A DNA stretch of 64,000 nucleotides from Pachyseris speciosa (taxonomy: Eukaryota; Cnidaria; Anthozoa; Scleractinia; Pachyseridae): the NCBI GenBank assembly GCA_016490735.1, contig JAEMWC010000141.1, positions 85,001-149,000 on the forward strand. The letters are read 5' to 3'. Below the pieces are notes generated by a model. That model saw only the letters and a list, made by a program, of their open reading frames with translations. It was not told the DNA's origin and made no database searches. Below, in pieces: positions 32,989 through 45,540 of the stretch. The position numbers and the translations under genes are program-made. The stretch's first letter is position 1. Each line of letters opens with the position of its first letter.

Positions 32989-34315
32989 TTGAAACGGTTC
33001 TCATGCAGTTGTCAGGCAACAATGGCGTCGTCTTCGTCTACCGCTTTACTACAAATCGAAAGTCAAAGGGTTGTTTATCTGTTAACATACAGTCGTAGAG
33101 ATGCTACCAAATTTCCAAGCAGAGAAAGTATTGCCAAAGCGGTTTTAGATGGCTGGAAATACCCTGGTATTCGTGTTGTTCAATTGGTTGTTTCTTTGGA
33201 AGCACATGCCGACAGCGAAGTCTCATCAAGCGACATTAGCAATAGCTATCATTATCACAAGGCAATCAAACTAAGAAAACGGGCGAGATGGCTGCAAGTT
33301 AGGAATTTCTTAGACGGAAAGTATGGTATTAAAGTTAATTTCAGCTACAAGCATAACACCTATTAAAGCGCTTACAGTTATGTCACCAAGGAAGACAAGG
33401 AGGCGTTGCATTCATTAAGTCATCCGGATTTACGGGGTGCCCCAAAGACCGAGAAAGCGATTGCCGCCAAGAGAAGGAAAGGAAAAAATAATTGTGATCG
33501 TGGTAGCGGGAAGAAAACAAGGCCGAAGGAGAAGCGTTTATCTGTGTACGACGATCAACAGATCATTCAAGCAAAGAAATTTACAACGACGCTGGAGGTT
33601 GTCTGCTTAGCAGTGGAACAAGAGCGGGAGGTTGACGAAGCACTTTGCATTGCTAAAGAATTTGGGAAGCAGAAGCAAAATTAGTCAGCTGTTGGAGGAC
33701 TGTAAGGATAGCGAATGCAGCGAAGGTTGTAACAGAAGCTGGATGAACGCAGCTGAAAGCCTTTTGAAACGACACGAGATTGCAATTCAAGTGTTTTGCA
33801 CTGCAGCTTACACCGCTCTAAAGGAGGGAAGATGCAAATATCGGAATATTTATATTTACGGTCCAGCGAACAGCGGGAAAACAGTTATTCTGTCTCCACT
33901 AAAGAAGATTTATCGCTCATTTTGCAATCCTGCTACAGGATCGTTCGCCTGGGTGGGGGCAGAAGATGCCGAAATCATCTTTTTGAATGATTTTAGATCG
34001 ATTCCAGCTATAATTGCATGGGCCGATTTCCTTCAGGCCCTGGAGGGTGACACTGTGCATCTTCCGGCGCCAAAGACTTTTTGCAAACAGGACATCGAGT
34101 TAAATAAAGATACGCCATTCTTCGCTACCTCGGACGCGCCTCTTGTACTAGCAAAGGGCACTTCAATAGACGGTCCAAACATGCAAATGATGGATCTCCG
34201 ATGGTGAATGTTCCATTTCTGGCGTCAGTTGCCACAGAGTAAGCAGCAGAATTTAACTCCATGTGGCTCCTGTTTCGTAAAATTCATTTTGAGCAACGCA
34301 TCAATTTCCGCTTAA
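32989..34315 (+). pseudogene. Broken Rep-like gene: HUH endonuclease plus superfamily 3 helicase
   Basis: The N-terminal part resembles a rolling-circle Rep endonuclease. A motif I-like YLLTYS is followed by motif II His-Tyr-His at 33250-33258 and motif III Tyr-Val-Thr-Lys at 33379-33390. The C-terminal part resembles an SF3 helicase. It has a Walker A GPANSGKT at 33860-33883, a Walker B-like IIFLND at about 33974-33991 and a motif C-like FFATSDAP near 34118. This architecture is known from CRESS-DNA virus Reps and related plasmid or transposon Reps; parvovirus-type proteins are a more distant alternative. Breaks: TAA at 33364-33366 immediately before motif III, a frameshift between about 33632 and 33684, and TGA at 34205-34207 before a C-terminal stretch that stays open to 34315. 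It is therefore an integrated, decayed copy, not a working gene. Its origin, viral or transposon, cannot be settled from this window. Confidence 0.75.
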
Positions 34316-34619
34316 CCGGAAGTTAACTTTAGTTTGGCCCGTTGTCGCATAAACACTACGCGTCCACAGTACTGGGCTGATTAAATTGGCTTTTTGCCGT
34401 ACTGTTATTAAGGGTTGCTATGAAACCTAACCTATAGTTTTCAAGTAGTGATCTTTAACGTTTTTAAGTGTATTTAAGCAAAATTTCAAAGGTTTAAGGA
34501 CTGTTTCAGTACTCGGCAAAAAATTGGAACAGTCAGTATTACTCACTAATTAATCTCTCTCCCAGTTATCGATGAGTACTGTTCAAAAGTTCAGGAGTAC
34601 CCAACGACAATTTTCTTAG

Positions 34620-34803
34620 CAGGCGCGCATCCATGGGAGGTGAAATGGGTGAATTTTCACCCCTCTTTTTCTGAGCCCCCCTTTTTTCTTTTTTTTTTTT
34701 TTTCTTATCCCTCAAATATTGAAATAATATTTGATTTCTTTGATTTCTCTGATTGAGGTGGAGAAAATTCACCCCCCATTTCAAAATCCTGGATCCGCGC
34801 CTG
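34620..34803. mobile_element. Nested MITE with GGCGCGGATCC-type ends
   Basis: CAGGCGCGCATCCATGG at the left is mirrored by CCTGGATCCGCGCCTG at the right. CTTAG occurs on both sides (34615-34619 and 34804-34808). It interrupts the larger element just inside its left end. Confidence 0.8.
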
Positions 34804-35984
34804 CTTAGAATTGAACCGTTTTTGGCTAAAACGATTTGTGAACGTCTGCAAACAGATTTCTGGTTGACTTCCCTCTTCAGAGCCAGCTAGCAATAAAACT
34901 GACATTTGTAGTTGCCAGCCAGGACCCGACTTACCAGTTTCTTTTCCCCGGCCAGGGAGTATTTTTAAGTTTATTTTCCCAGCATTTTGAGGTGACGAAT
35001 TTTTTTGCCAGCAAGGGGATTTTGTTGTCGTTTTTTATTTATCTTTGTTTTTCTCATTTTTTGCCAGCAAAAACACAATAATATAGACATCTTGGTTTAG
35101 AGAAACCTATATTTAGTTGTCATTATCATTATAAACAAAGTACCATACTTTTTACTCAGCTCGAGATGGAAGAGCCTGATCTCAAAGGGGAAGATAGAGC
35201 CTTATGCTTTAAATATTTTCTTGGCTTGCATCTTCGGGCAACCGTTATTGTCCTAAAAGATGTCGCTGGATTAAGTTCACCTATGACCTTAAACGGTCAC
35301 AGTTCATTTTTCCAGCTCTTAATGTTCATACCTCCTTTGTCATCAAAGCCAATGAAAAATTATTTTCAAGAAAGATTTCGTGCTGTTGTGATTTCGCCAG
35401 AAAGTTTTTAGCCAGTGACGAAATTTGGATAACCAAAACCACATTTGCTGTTAGGTAGAAAATGGAAACGAATTCATATCACAATCCATATAACAATTAA
35501 ATTTTCACACTACTTGCGCCTTTTTATTTTCGGAAAATGCTATGCCATTTCCGATTTTTAGGTGTTAGGCTGATTTCACTTGATCCTCCTGTTCCTTACA
35601 TGTGCTTGGAGAAATGCGACATCCCTTCACCCCGCCAAATCAATTGAAAGATCAGTAGGAAGAGCTGCAAAAGAGATGAAATAACTACCTTCAGTTAAGA
35701 CAAGCATAACAGCCAATCATAATACCGAATCATACAAGCAATCAGAAACCATCGCTCAGAAGATCAGATGAACGATTATCAATCACATTAGTGTAACTAT
35801 GTTGATTTAAGTGTACAGTAGCTATGTGTATATTGGTAGCTGTAACTGTGTACAAAGTTATGTATCGATGTATGTAGGTATAATGTAATGTAAGTCACTC
35901 TGTGTAACGATTGTGTACATAATAAAAGTTTGGTTTCACACACACACAAAAAAAGAAAGACACCATCGCTCTGCAAAACTGCAA

Positions 35985-36395
35985 AAATTCCACCCCTTTC
36001 AAATAACTTTGGAGCTTGCAACAGATCACTGCGAAAGCCCGCAGACACACCCGGTATTGCGAACAATTAGTTCGAAAAACCTCACTGCAAAGTGTGCAAG
36101 AAACACAACATACCACTACGAAAGCTAGCAAGCACACCTGCTGGTTTTTTTTTTTTTTTTCTAATTTGAACATATTTCTGGTGTTTCTACCAAGTAATTC
36201 GAAAGACCTCACTGCAAAGTGTGCAAAAAACACAAAGTTGACTTCCTTTTCGAATAATTTTGGCGCTTGCAACAAATCACTGTGAAAGCTCGCAAACACA
36301 CCCGGTATTTCTACCAAGTAGTTTAGTTGAAAAACCCCACAGCAAAGTGTGCAAGAAACACAAAGTTCGCACCCTTTCAAAGTTAGACCTAACCA
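35985..36395. repeat. Degenerate tandem array (three to four units)
   Basis: CTCACTGCAAAGTGTGCAAG and GCTTGCAACA-GATCACTG words recur at roughly 100-150-bp spacing, with one unit interrupted by a poly-T run. The long minus-strand frame here (35895-36380) reflects the repetition, not a gene. The outermost unit is present inverted near 61690. Confidence 0.75.
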
Positions 36396-39300
36396 CTGAG
36401 AATGCTTTCAACGATTTCTGGTATATCTAGCAGATAGTACAAACACTGTACAAAAGAATTATTATACGATCTCCTGCGGCCTTAATTTTCATTTAAATAC
36501 ATGCAAACCAATTCACCTCCAGTTATACCATACAAGTTCCACCTCTACACACGCGGCGGGAGACTGTTGACGTCATTCTGCAGAAGGGTCTTTGACAACT
36601 CCATATCGAACCTTTCAGATGTATACGTTTTCTTGATCCCTTCGTCGACTGTGTTGTTCAAGACTAATTTCATATAATTTATTACTCAAATGACCTATGG
36701 GAACATTAAGTCCCGAGCGGCCTAACTACACTGACTGTACAGTCACTGTGTACTTGAATCACTTAAAATCAGTCAAGGGAACGTACGTACAATTCATTTT
36801 TCGGTGGCTAAGTGTTCTATACAAGATGTTTTCCTATCAAAGATTGCAACAGAAAAGACTAAAAAAAAATAATAATATGAATTGTTTTATTACTGCATTG
36901 CTCTCGGTTTCTGCCACACACTTGAGATAAAGTTCTAAGCTGCGTGCTTTTTGCGCGGCAGCCGGGAAGGATCTGGGCTAAATGTTCGGCAGTCAGAAAT
37001 TTCTATAAAGTTTCTACGAAAAGCCTCATTTCAACCGCCTGAAAGTACTGTATCTTCGTTTAGAATTGTCAAGCAATTAGAAAAAGGAATATGGCATCGC
37101 GGCTAACCATTGATGCGAGCTTGGGCATGGAAAGAAATCACCTATCCTCGATACTCTATCGCCGCATTCATTATACTTATTGTTAGGTAGCAAACACATG
37201 CTTGTAACGTTTCCTGTGCAACCTTAACACTTGCTAGAGTAAAAAAATTATTCAGATACAGGAAATGGTTCTGCCGACCAGCAGTGCCAGCGTAAAACGC
37301 TAACAACCCAGGGCCTGTCCATTCTGAGAATAAGCCCGTGGCAGCGAGGGCCAATACCAAAGAACGATATTTTTATGTCAAAATTAAGTTTTTTCCAACT
37401 ATTTCGGGTGGTTCTAGATTTGCACCTTTGAAAATGGCTACAGGAAATGGGCAAACTCGATGTTCGCGGTCACGTACCCGGGTCCATCTTTTGTCTTGCG
37501 TCCGCTTCAAATGTCAGAATAGCTGAAACCCTTGACAACAAAAATACAAAACAAGAAGGAGAGAAACGTGGAAATTAAAAACTCAGCTATAAGTTAATCG
37601 AAGAATATCCTACTTTTAGGGTTACATTTTTTCGACAATTCTCCCCATGACGTCGTTTGTAATGTCTTTTAAAAGGAAAACAGATTTCGCGCAAGTACCA
37701 CGAACACACAAAACATATGTGGATTTTTTTTAACAATTTGGCAAAGAAAAATGTTCCCCAATTAGTAATGAGTGATATTTCGAAGTTTGAAAACAAATCG
37801 CATTTATAACCAACGAAACTCCGACGCTATTCGGGACTTAATTTATTCACGCAGAAAATCAAGGATTTATTCACCGGAAATTCCAGAAAAGGTGAAAAGA
37901 ACCATTGACATATTGCCTGAACGGAATGGAGATCACTAGCCAGGTCAAATGTGTATGTTACGGTTATTTCGATCTTGAAATGAAGTTATGTGTGCCGTAA
38001 AGCAATGTATATTGGAAATGAAGTATATTGCAATCAATAGACAAATAGCAGAAAATATCACTTAAGGTACTCCCTTCAGTAGGGCGCAGTCGAGCACGCC
38101 TCTATTGAAAGTCCATCACGTGCAGCGGATAAAAAGATCAGCCTAATCAGTGCAAAGCGACGAAAATTTTCACATAAAAATCAATGAACCAATGATAGGA
38201 AATTCAGAAAAAAGCCGTCAAGTATTCATGCGTAAACGCACCGTGAATGTTTGGTTTGGGACCGATTTTGGCTTAAACGGAATTCAAATACAGTAACAGA
38301 TCAGACCCAGAGTTTTTCCGTCGCTGTCAGTGTCATTACGTTTCAGCGTTTTGGCACCACTGACTACTTAAACTTTACAGCAAGATTACTCAGAATGTTA
38401 CTTTGGTTAAAAAAAAAAAACCCTCTGGTACCCAGGGTATCATCTAATGTATCAAACGACCGCCTTTCTCAAGTTGTTACTTTAATAGCATTTTTTATCA
38501 CCGTGGCTTGGGCTTCGATGACTGTTTCAAATTCCGCTGGCCGAGCAGATTCTCTCGATGTCAGTCGATGTTGCACGAGTAATAATAAAACTTAGAAAAC
38601 AGTCGTCCTTACCTACAATTTCTAGTTCAGCTGGAACTATCGAGCCGCCCGGCGGGAGAAGACCCTCACGACCCCTTACCACTTCAGGTTAAAATGGCTC
38701 TGCAACACAAAAAATAAGAAAAGAAATCGATTCAGTAATTTCTTCCCAAACGCCTCAAGAAAGTAGACGGTAAATTGCGCCAATAATACTTACCAAAAGG
38801 CCAATAAAAGTGAACAAGCCTGTTATCCAAAGTTTCAGAAAATCCCGAAAACAAACTCAGCACAGTAAAATGAACACATCAACTTTCAACGGAATCAGGT
38901 GCTTTTTCGGCGGGTAGAATCCACGAAAAATGTCAACGGTCTGTTACCGCTAATCTTAATGACAGATTAACAAAGAAGAGAGCAAATACTGGTAGCACAA
39001 TCGAACTGTAATGTAATCCGTAATAATTACTTGTTAAGTCATCAAGTTTTCACAAGACCACAAAGGACGTGCACAGACTGACAACTCTTTAAAAAATAAA
39101 AAGACCACTCCTATTTTTCAGTCAACAATTAACCGGAAATCTGTTGTTAATTGTTTTGCCAGTATCATAAATGTAATAATTTTCCCAGCAAGGGCTAGAA
39201 TTGGAACTCAGGCAGCCAGCAAATAAATAAATATTACACTAAACCAGCAAGCAAAAGGATTGTTCTGAGGGAATGCCAGCCAGGGATAAAAAGGGTGAAG

Positions 39301-39964
39301 AGCTGTTATTTTTGAAGAGCGGTTCGTTGGGTACTCCTGAAAGTTTGTAAATGTACAGTAATATACCGTGCTGAAATGTATGGAAGTTTGTAAATGTCAT
39401 GTAGATGAATTTCAATTAGTGAAACCAGGGGAATAGCTCTAAATTTGACTATCAAAAGCACGAGAACTTGCGTGAAATGTCAACAGTTTCACAATGAAAG
39501 GAAACTTCCGGTTTGCTTGTAATATTTATTCAAGTTTTCTAGTTGTAATTGTTATAGTAAATCACATCTCTTTGTTGGGAATTCGCCCTTTCTGTTTCTT
39601 AACATCGCCTTTACAGCACCGTTAAAAACATAATACAAAATGACAAAGAATCTTAAAAGCCTTTCTCATTCAATACTTCGAGCGACTGCCTTTGGAAGCT
39701 AAGATACAATGTTTGTCCTTGGCAGTCTTGATCAGATAACATGTAACTGCATTAACGACCGATTTTGGGACAAATGCGTAATGACGTCACTAGAACAGAG
39801 AACCCCCGTCCCCCCAGGCAATGTTGGAAGCGAACAAAGCCAACTTGGACACGGTAACCAATATTGAAATGGGGGAGGGGGGCTAAATCCGAAATTACGT
39901 GTGAAAAGTTTGGAGAAATGGCTAAGTGTCTGTCTGCCAAGCATTTTTTCGAGGATTGTAGTTT

Positions 39965-40840
39965 TCAGAAGCCTGTACCGCAGACATATTTAACAATTAT
40001 TCACCGAGGTGGAGGTGAATAGTGGTGGATATCCACCATTTTCACCGACACGCGCGAAAGCACTACTCACTTGTGTGGTATATACTAAGGTGCAATATTC
40101 AAATATCAGAGCAGTAAACACCTCTGTGGAAACCTCTGTCATTTTATGCCTGTAATACAACATCATGAATACCTTAATCTATGTTAAATTTAGGTGTTAT
40201 GAGCTAAGACATGAACTGGCCCCCAAAAAGCGAAAAATAAAGCCGGCACTTCGTTGATTAATTGCGATATTGATCACAATGTTCATAGTTGCTAGTTTTC
40301 CAAATCCTGTTCCGGAGACATATCAGTGGTGTAACATTCATAATCTCAGAGCAGCAAACACTTCTGTGGTAGCCTCTATTATTTTATACCTGTGATACAA
40401 CATACATACCTTGATAGATCTAAATTTACGAATGTAGCCGTATTATGAACTGAGACATATGACTGGCCACAAATAAAAAACAAAGCCGGCGCAACGTTGA
40501 TTGAATTAATCGCGATATTGATCATAATGTTCATAGTTGTTACGAAGTCGTAGACAATATTTTCCAGAACCTGTACCGCAGACATATGAGTTGCATAACA
40601 GCGGCAAACGCGTCTGGTAATCTGATTCTCTGTTATTTTATACCTGTGATAACAAGCATGTAAATGCATTATTTTATACCTGTGATCTGAAAATACATAC
40701 CTTAATATAACTTAATTTAAGAATGTGCGTGTTATGAGCCAAAACATATGACTGGCCACAAAACGAACAAAGCCGACATAACGTTGATTGAAAGAATAGC
40801 GATCACTAGTGTTGATCATAATGTTCATATACTAGTAATA
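39965..40840. repeat. Tandem array, about 270-bp period, three units
   Basis: CCTGTACCGCAGACATAT, TTATTTTATACCTGTGAT and AAAGCCGGC-ACGTTGATTG recur in order at about 39970, 40310 and 40580, with a last partial unit to 40840. Units have diverged. Part of the unit (TTATGAGCTGAGACAT) is shared with the foldback family at 26530 and 46150. Confidence 0.8.
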
Positions 40841-40849
40841 ATCAAAGCT

Positions 40850-42095
40850 CGGAAAGTGCGTTCGAAGTGGTGCAAGTAAAAAATTACAAGCTGTGATTGC
40901 CTATCAAGTGACCTTCGATCTTGAAACCACTGGGGTATCTCATTACAACTTCATATGCAACTTTCATATGTTCATGTCAACACAACACACATCTTCGCTT
41001 CCGGCTTACCGATCACAGCTAACAAAGACGAAAAGTTCTTCAAGCCAAGAGTGTATTCAAATCAACATTAAATTTTGCTTAAAGGAGCAAAAAAGTTTTC
41101 GGTTTCTTGAGTATGTGCAAACATGTTGTCTGTGCATATGTACATGCGCGCTTCGCCTTCCTGCAAACGATCACTCGGATGGCAAATAGTGCCGTTTTGC
41201 AAACATTTGCAAGCTGGCTAAAATACAGGACGATACAGATATCATACCGTACTATTTCAGCTCAAATCATCACTCAAACAATTCGTAAAAAGCAAATCGA
41301 AATTTTACCGTCTCGTAGCATCCCTTAAGTCCACGGTTAGGAATTTTGTAGGTTGTGTTTTGGAAATCGAGGGAATCTAAACTCGAAACGGTCTTTCCTC
41401 CATATCCTCATTTCTGACCGCTGATTAGTCTCTAACATTCCATGTTTAAACAGCAAACAGCGAAATTAAACCACGAGGTGGGCAGTATCGCACGCGTACG
41501 GGCATTTGATGTATTTCAGGAATTCAAAATGGCGACGAAAAGATTGTCCCGTCCAAAGGAATTTCTGCAAAGATCCCTTTTGGTATAGAGGACACCCAAG
41601 AAAGCACAAGACAACCAAGAGATTAGAAGGCGTTCTCCTTCGTCGAACGCAATGATAATGAATATATTAAATCATAATGTTCATAGTTGCTTACGAAGTG
41701 CTACCAAAATGAAACCGGCTCTTGCATGAACTTGGCGCTGCGCAGTCAAACTTACTTTTCTCATTTCCCGCAGAGCAGCTAGCCGTCACCGTAGCATTTT
41801 TAATCTAGTGTCACCATGTCCACCATCCAACGCAGAACAAATGTCGGAAATATCCATTCCACTTACCGATGAAGTATATCAACTTAAGGATCCTTAAGTA
41901 ACAAGCCATCTTTAGTCCAATGTAACAACTAAGCAGTTGTAATTTACCAAGTGTTTTGAGGCGGGTAGGTGCCAAGATACTTTATTACTGCCTAAAACAA
42001 CCTCCCTCTTGTCGTTAATATATTAATTCACCGAATCAGATATGTCTTCACTCAAATTTCCTAAAGTACCGATAACAATACTCAGTTAGCCGCCT
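40850..42095. other. Unassigned stretch
   Basis: Short frames such as 40893-41189 have no recognisable domain. Nothing else is seen. Confidence 0.4.
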
Positions 42096-42098
42096 TAT

Positions 42099-42130
42099 AT
42101 ATACAGTCCTGTGCAAAAGTAATGCAAACT
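42099..42130 (+). mobile_element. Tc1/mariner-like terminal fragment
   Basis: TATATACAGTCCTGTGCAAA followed by AGTAATGCAAAC resembles a Tc1-type terminal repeat at a TA site. No matching right end is found downstream, so this may be a solo end or a chance match. Confidence 0.4.
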
Positions 42131-42639
42131 AATTTTGGTGAATTTCGGGCTTTGTTAAATTCTTGCGAATTTTAACCGACCTTAAAACGATATTTCGCTA
42201 CGATGTCTCCGAAATTTCACCAAATCGGTGGACTTTAATTTTAGAGACGCGTTCCTATCCAAACACGACTTTTGTAGCAGTATGATATGGAATAACTCAT
42301 TAGTTAGAATTGCCTTTTTTTTACAAGCACTGGGCCGAAGCTGGTGTACAAATTAAAATATCAAAGATCTTGTTAACGATAATTTTACGGTCATAACTTA
42401 AAGAGATTTTAGAGAGAAATATTGCTTAGCTGCCTCTTTCCTTGAATTTTATGGAGTGACCTCGGCCATAAGGAGCGCTTTGTAGTCTTTGAAATTGCAA
42501 GATGGAAAAGATCAGGGGTTTTCGGTGCAAAAACTGATTGCAGAAACCAAGCCAACTAAACAGTAGCGTATAAAGTTCTTATAAAAAAAATTCTACTTGC
42601 CCCCAAAAGAGTTAAGAAAAGTGGGTAAAGGACTGTGAC

Positions 42640-43147
42640 CTTGAAGTGGTGGAGGATTTGAGCTGGAGGTCGATTTATTTACTACCAAGGTTGTGTACCC
42701 TCAGTACCAAGATAAGGAACTTCCAGCTCAAATTTCTCCACAAACGTATAGCAACGAATTCCTTAGGAGTCTGCTCCTTGCTATTTGTGCAAAACAGACA
42801 AGGAAACATTAATCCATCTTTTCTGGGAATGCTCGGTAACGAAAACCTTTTGGGGAAGGTTTCATTGTTTTCTCGTTTCAATCCATTTGATACCAACCTC
42901 ACACGTTTTGGATATCTATGATTGTTTAGGTTTTAGAGGAGAAAAAGATGATATTTTAGTAAGCCACTGTTTGTTCCTCGCAAGGTATTATGCATATTGC
43001 TGTAAATTTAAGAACATCTCTCCATCTATCAGAGAATATGCACAACAGCTGAAATATAACTTAGAAGTTGAAAAACAAATATCCATTATGACAGATTCCC
43101 AGAATAAATTTCAGCAGAAGTTGCATAAAATACTTCGTACACTATAA
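42640..43147 (+). mobile_element. LINE ORF2 C-terminal fragment
   Basis: Plus-strand frames 42646-42921 and 42785-43147 together show IRNFQLKFLHKRIATNS, then CKTDKETLIHLFWECSVTKT, the Cys-His-Cys tail of LINE ORF2. A frameshift lies near 42780. The final 120-residue frame is otherwise open. The 3' UTR probably extends to about 43560. Confidence 0.75.
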
Positions 43148-43564
43148 TTGCTATATAGTCCGCCGGCGGGCTCCAAAGGTGAGCCTGCTCGCAGGCTATA
43201 TTTTACCCTCCTTATTCTGATCTTAAGCCTTTGAAAATCAAGCTTAATTGCTAAACGCTATACTTGTGGGTTTCTGGTCAAGTTTTTACCCTTTTTTTCT
43301 CACTCACAATTTAAGCCTTTTTGTCTTTTGTAATTGTCTTTTTTTTTCTCGCAAATGATGTGATATGTGGCTGTTTGTAGTATCACCTTGTAACTAGAGT
43401 AAGTAAAACAATGTAAGTACCATAAATTTTAATTGTTAACTGAATATTGTAACCCAGTGTACGTAGACAGTATTTTTAATGTCGTTTACAATGTAAGTAT
43501 GATATTGTAAATAATGTTTAGAATTGTGTGGTTATAATTAATAGAAATGTGGATTCTTTAAAAA

Positions 43565-44215
43565 CAACCAAATCATGTGAAAGTTCGCAAAATATCAGCA
43601 ACATTTAGCAAGGCGAAACCTAATGCTAAACGAAAATTTGCGATTGCAAAACTTCGCTGGTCCGAATTTTCGCAAATGACTGAACGAAGAGCAGAATTAT
43701 ACACTAAAGCAACAGAAAAGTATTTACATGTGGATCACGGCACAAATATAACTCACGCATGTACCATTATATGCTTCCATAATATAGGACGTTTTCGATA
43801 GATTATTCCAGTTCTCTAAACTAAAAATATAGTGGGCCTCAAAGGTCTAAAAAGTCGTTATTTATTTTGTTAACTAAAAATTGTCAATCTTACATGAAAA
43901 CGTCGAGTCGTTGAAATTGTTTACGAGAGCCTAACTTATACGAGGTTACATAGCCTTAAAAAATTCACTGTGTGGGCAATTCATAAGGGTAGTAAAACTC
44001 AAAACTCTAATTAAAAAAAAATGATGGAATCTGATACTTGGGAGTCAGTGTGTGCGGCATCTTATGTATCGCGCGTTAATTCGATTCTACGCTGCGTGTT
44101 GTTCACTTTGTAATATGATTTTTTTTCTTTAAACAAAAGAAAGCTATTAAATTCCTAATGATACTATTCCGACAAGTGTGTTTAAGTATCAAAATTGAAA
44201 CCGGTTTCACAGATG
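43565..44215. other. Unassigned stretch
   Basis: One 74-residue plus-strand frame (43577-43801) and AT-rich sequence; nothing recognised. Confidence 0.35.
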
Positions 44216-44235
44216 TAAACACCATTCATTGTTAA

Positions 44236-44470
44236 AACATTGTGGCTTAATGAATATTAAAATATAAAATATAAAGATAAGATAATACAAGACTGGCAAT
44301 AATATATAGCCTCTAAAAACACTTCGCCTTTGGTTGAGTGTAAATGGGGTTTGTTTTCATACCGATTATTTGCATAGGAGTAATGCATGGATCTCGGCGG
44401 GTTTTGTTTCGTTTCACAAAGAGTTGATATGTATATGAGTTGATACATCGATTTTTATTACTTGTGACAT
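44236..44470. repeat. Solo end of the 4244-5931 foldback family
   Basis: AATATTAAAATATAAAATAT through AGACTGGCAATAATATATAG, CTTTGGTTGAGTGTAAATGG and TTTCGTTTCACAAAGAG matches the left arm at 4244-4425 closely. Confidence 0.8.
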
Positions 44471-44663
44471 AACTTAATCTATGATAATAACTGTTATTAA
44501 ATTCTCAACCTCGGATAAAGCAATTCTAGCCTTCTCATTGGTTCACTGGATCTCGGTTACCAGCCATTATACCTGCGTTTGACCTAATATGGAAATGAAT
44601 GTGGCAAATGTCGCTCAGCATAGAATTTTTCACGGGAATCCAACTTTCGTCGACAAAAAAAAT

Positions 44664-45175
44664 GGATGAAAAGAACAGATTCAGTGAGCTATCTACAGAC
44701 GAAATACAAGAAATTGTTGATAATGCCGTCCCAGTAACAACAAAAAAGCCAGAAAGTTCGGGATGAGATTACTTAACGGTACATATCAGTTAAGTTTCCC
44801 TCACAAGTTGCAAAATTTCAAATATGACCGTCCAGATTTTACGCATTCACGAATATTAGGTAACAACAACAACGTTTACCTTAATGTTACAGAATGGCTT
44901 GCTATAGTCTTGGTGGCACCAAATTTTCGAAACCGATAGAAGAAATGTCAAAAGAAGAACTGAATGTTTGTCTGAAGAAAAGATTGCACGTATTACAAAA
45001 GTAATCGATGAAGTCCATAAGAGCCGCCACTGATCGTTTCCTTCGCTCGCCGCCGCACAACAAACCGTTTTCCATTATCTCTGATCCCGCTTTTACTGAG
45101 GCTAATAAAGTTTTAGACGCTTTCGAATTTCCAGACGAATTTCCACATCAAGAGCCCGGGAAAATAGTTCTTGTC
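44664..45175 (+). pseudogene. Crypton/KIAA1958-like (tyrosine recombinase-derived) N-terminal remnant
   Basis: Three separated stretches read FSELSTDEIQEIVDNAVPVT (from 44664), EEMSKEELNVCLKK (near 44940) and SIRAATDRFLRSPPHNKPFS followed by DPAFTEANKVLDAF (from 45011). They follow the order seen in KIAA1958-like proteins, which derive from Crypton tyrosine recombinases. Frameshifts, a stop and missing sequence separate them, and no catalytic domain follows. Small exons of a decayed gene are an alternative to a retrocopy. Confidence 0.6.
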
Positions 45176-45308
45176 GAAAATAATTTTTCAACCCGTACAA
45201 CTGCGATGATCATTCAAATATCATTATTTAATTCGCAGTTCAAATGTATATATTCATCACTCACGGGTATATTACGAACCAACGAAGTGACCAGCTCCCA
45301 TGTGACCA

Positions 45309-45350
45309 GTTAGCTCAGTCGGTAGAGCACTGCACCGGTATCGCAGAGGT
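45309..45350 (+). repeat. tRNA-like SINE head fragment
   Basis: CAGTTAGCTCAGTCGGTAGA followed by GCACTGCACCGGTATCGCAGAGGTC resembles the 5' half of a tRNA, with an A box. No intact B box follows. Confidence 0.6.
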
Positions 45351-45540
45351 CAACTTTATTAAGTAAACCAGAGGAAACAAGATTATTTCATTCAAACCAT
45401 GATCTCACAGTGCAAACTGAGTGAACCACAGGGTGCCAAGACAATCTGTTTGTGTAACCCTTTGTTATTTTATAGTAAATGTATGGGATTTACCGTGTGT
45501 TTCATACCCTAGCGACCAATCGCTAAACATATGTATTGAA

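Larger units (their letters stand above)
34592..39339. mobile_element. 4.7-kb element, CAGGAGTACCCAACGA ends, 6-bp target duplication
   Basis: The left end CAGGAGTACCCAACGA (34592) is mirrored by TCGTTGGGTACTCCTG (ending 39339). AAAGTT flanks both sides (34586-34591 and 39340-39345). GCCAGC-type motifs cluster inside both ends (34880-35070 and 39170-39290). No transposase is recognised; short frames such as 35166-35411 and 38251-38595 match nothing I know. Ends starting CAG with a 6-bp duplication could suggest a hAT-related group, but this is inference. An inverted relative starts at 57490, a short relative is 56394-57058, and a diverged relative is 28693-32390. Confidence 0.8.

Noticed and set aside
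35895..36380. 161-residue minus-strand open frame with repeated SCTLC phrases
   Set aside because: The repetition follows the underlying tandem DNA array; no conserved domain and no support in the inverted relative.
37142..37526. Overlapping open frames on both strands, repeated near 59086-59555
   Set aside because: Frames on opposite strands change between the two copies and contain no domain; conservation is explained by the duplicated transposon.
45309..45380. tRNA gene
   Set aside because: Same reason: A-box half only, followed by unrelated repeat sequence.
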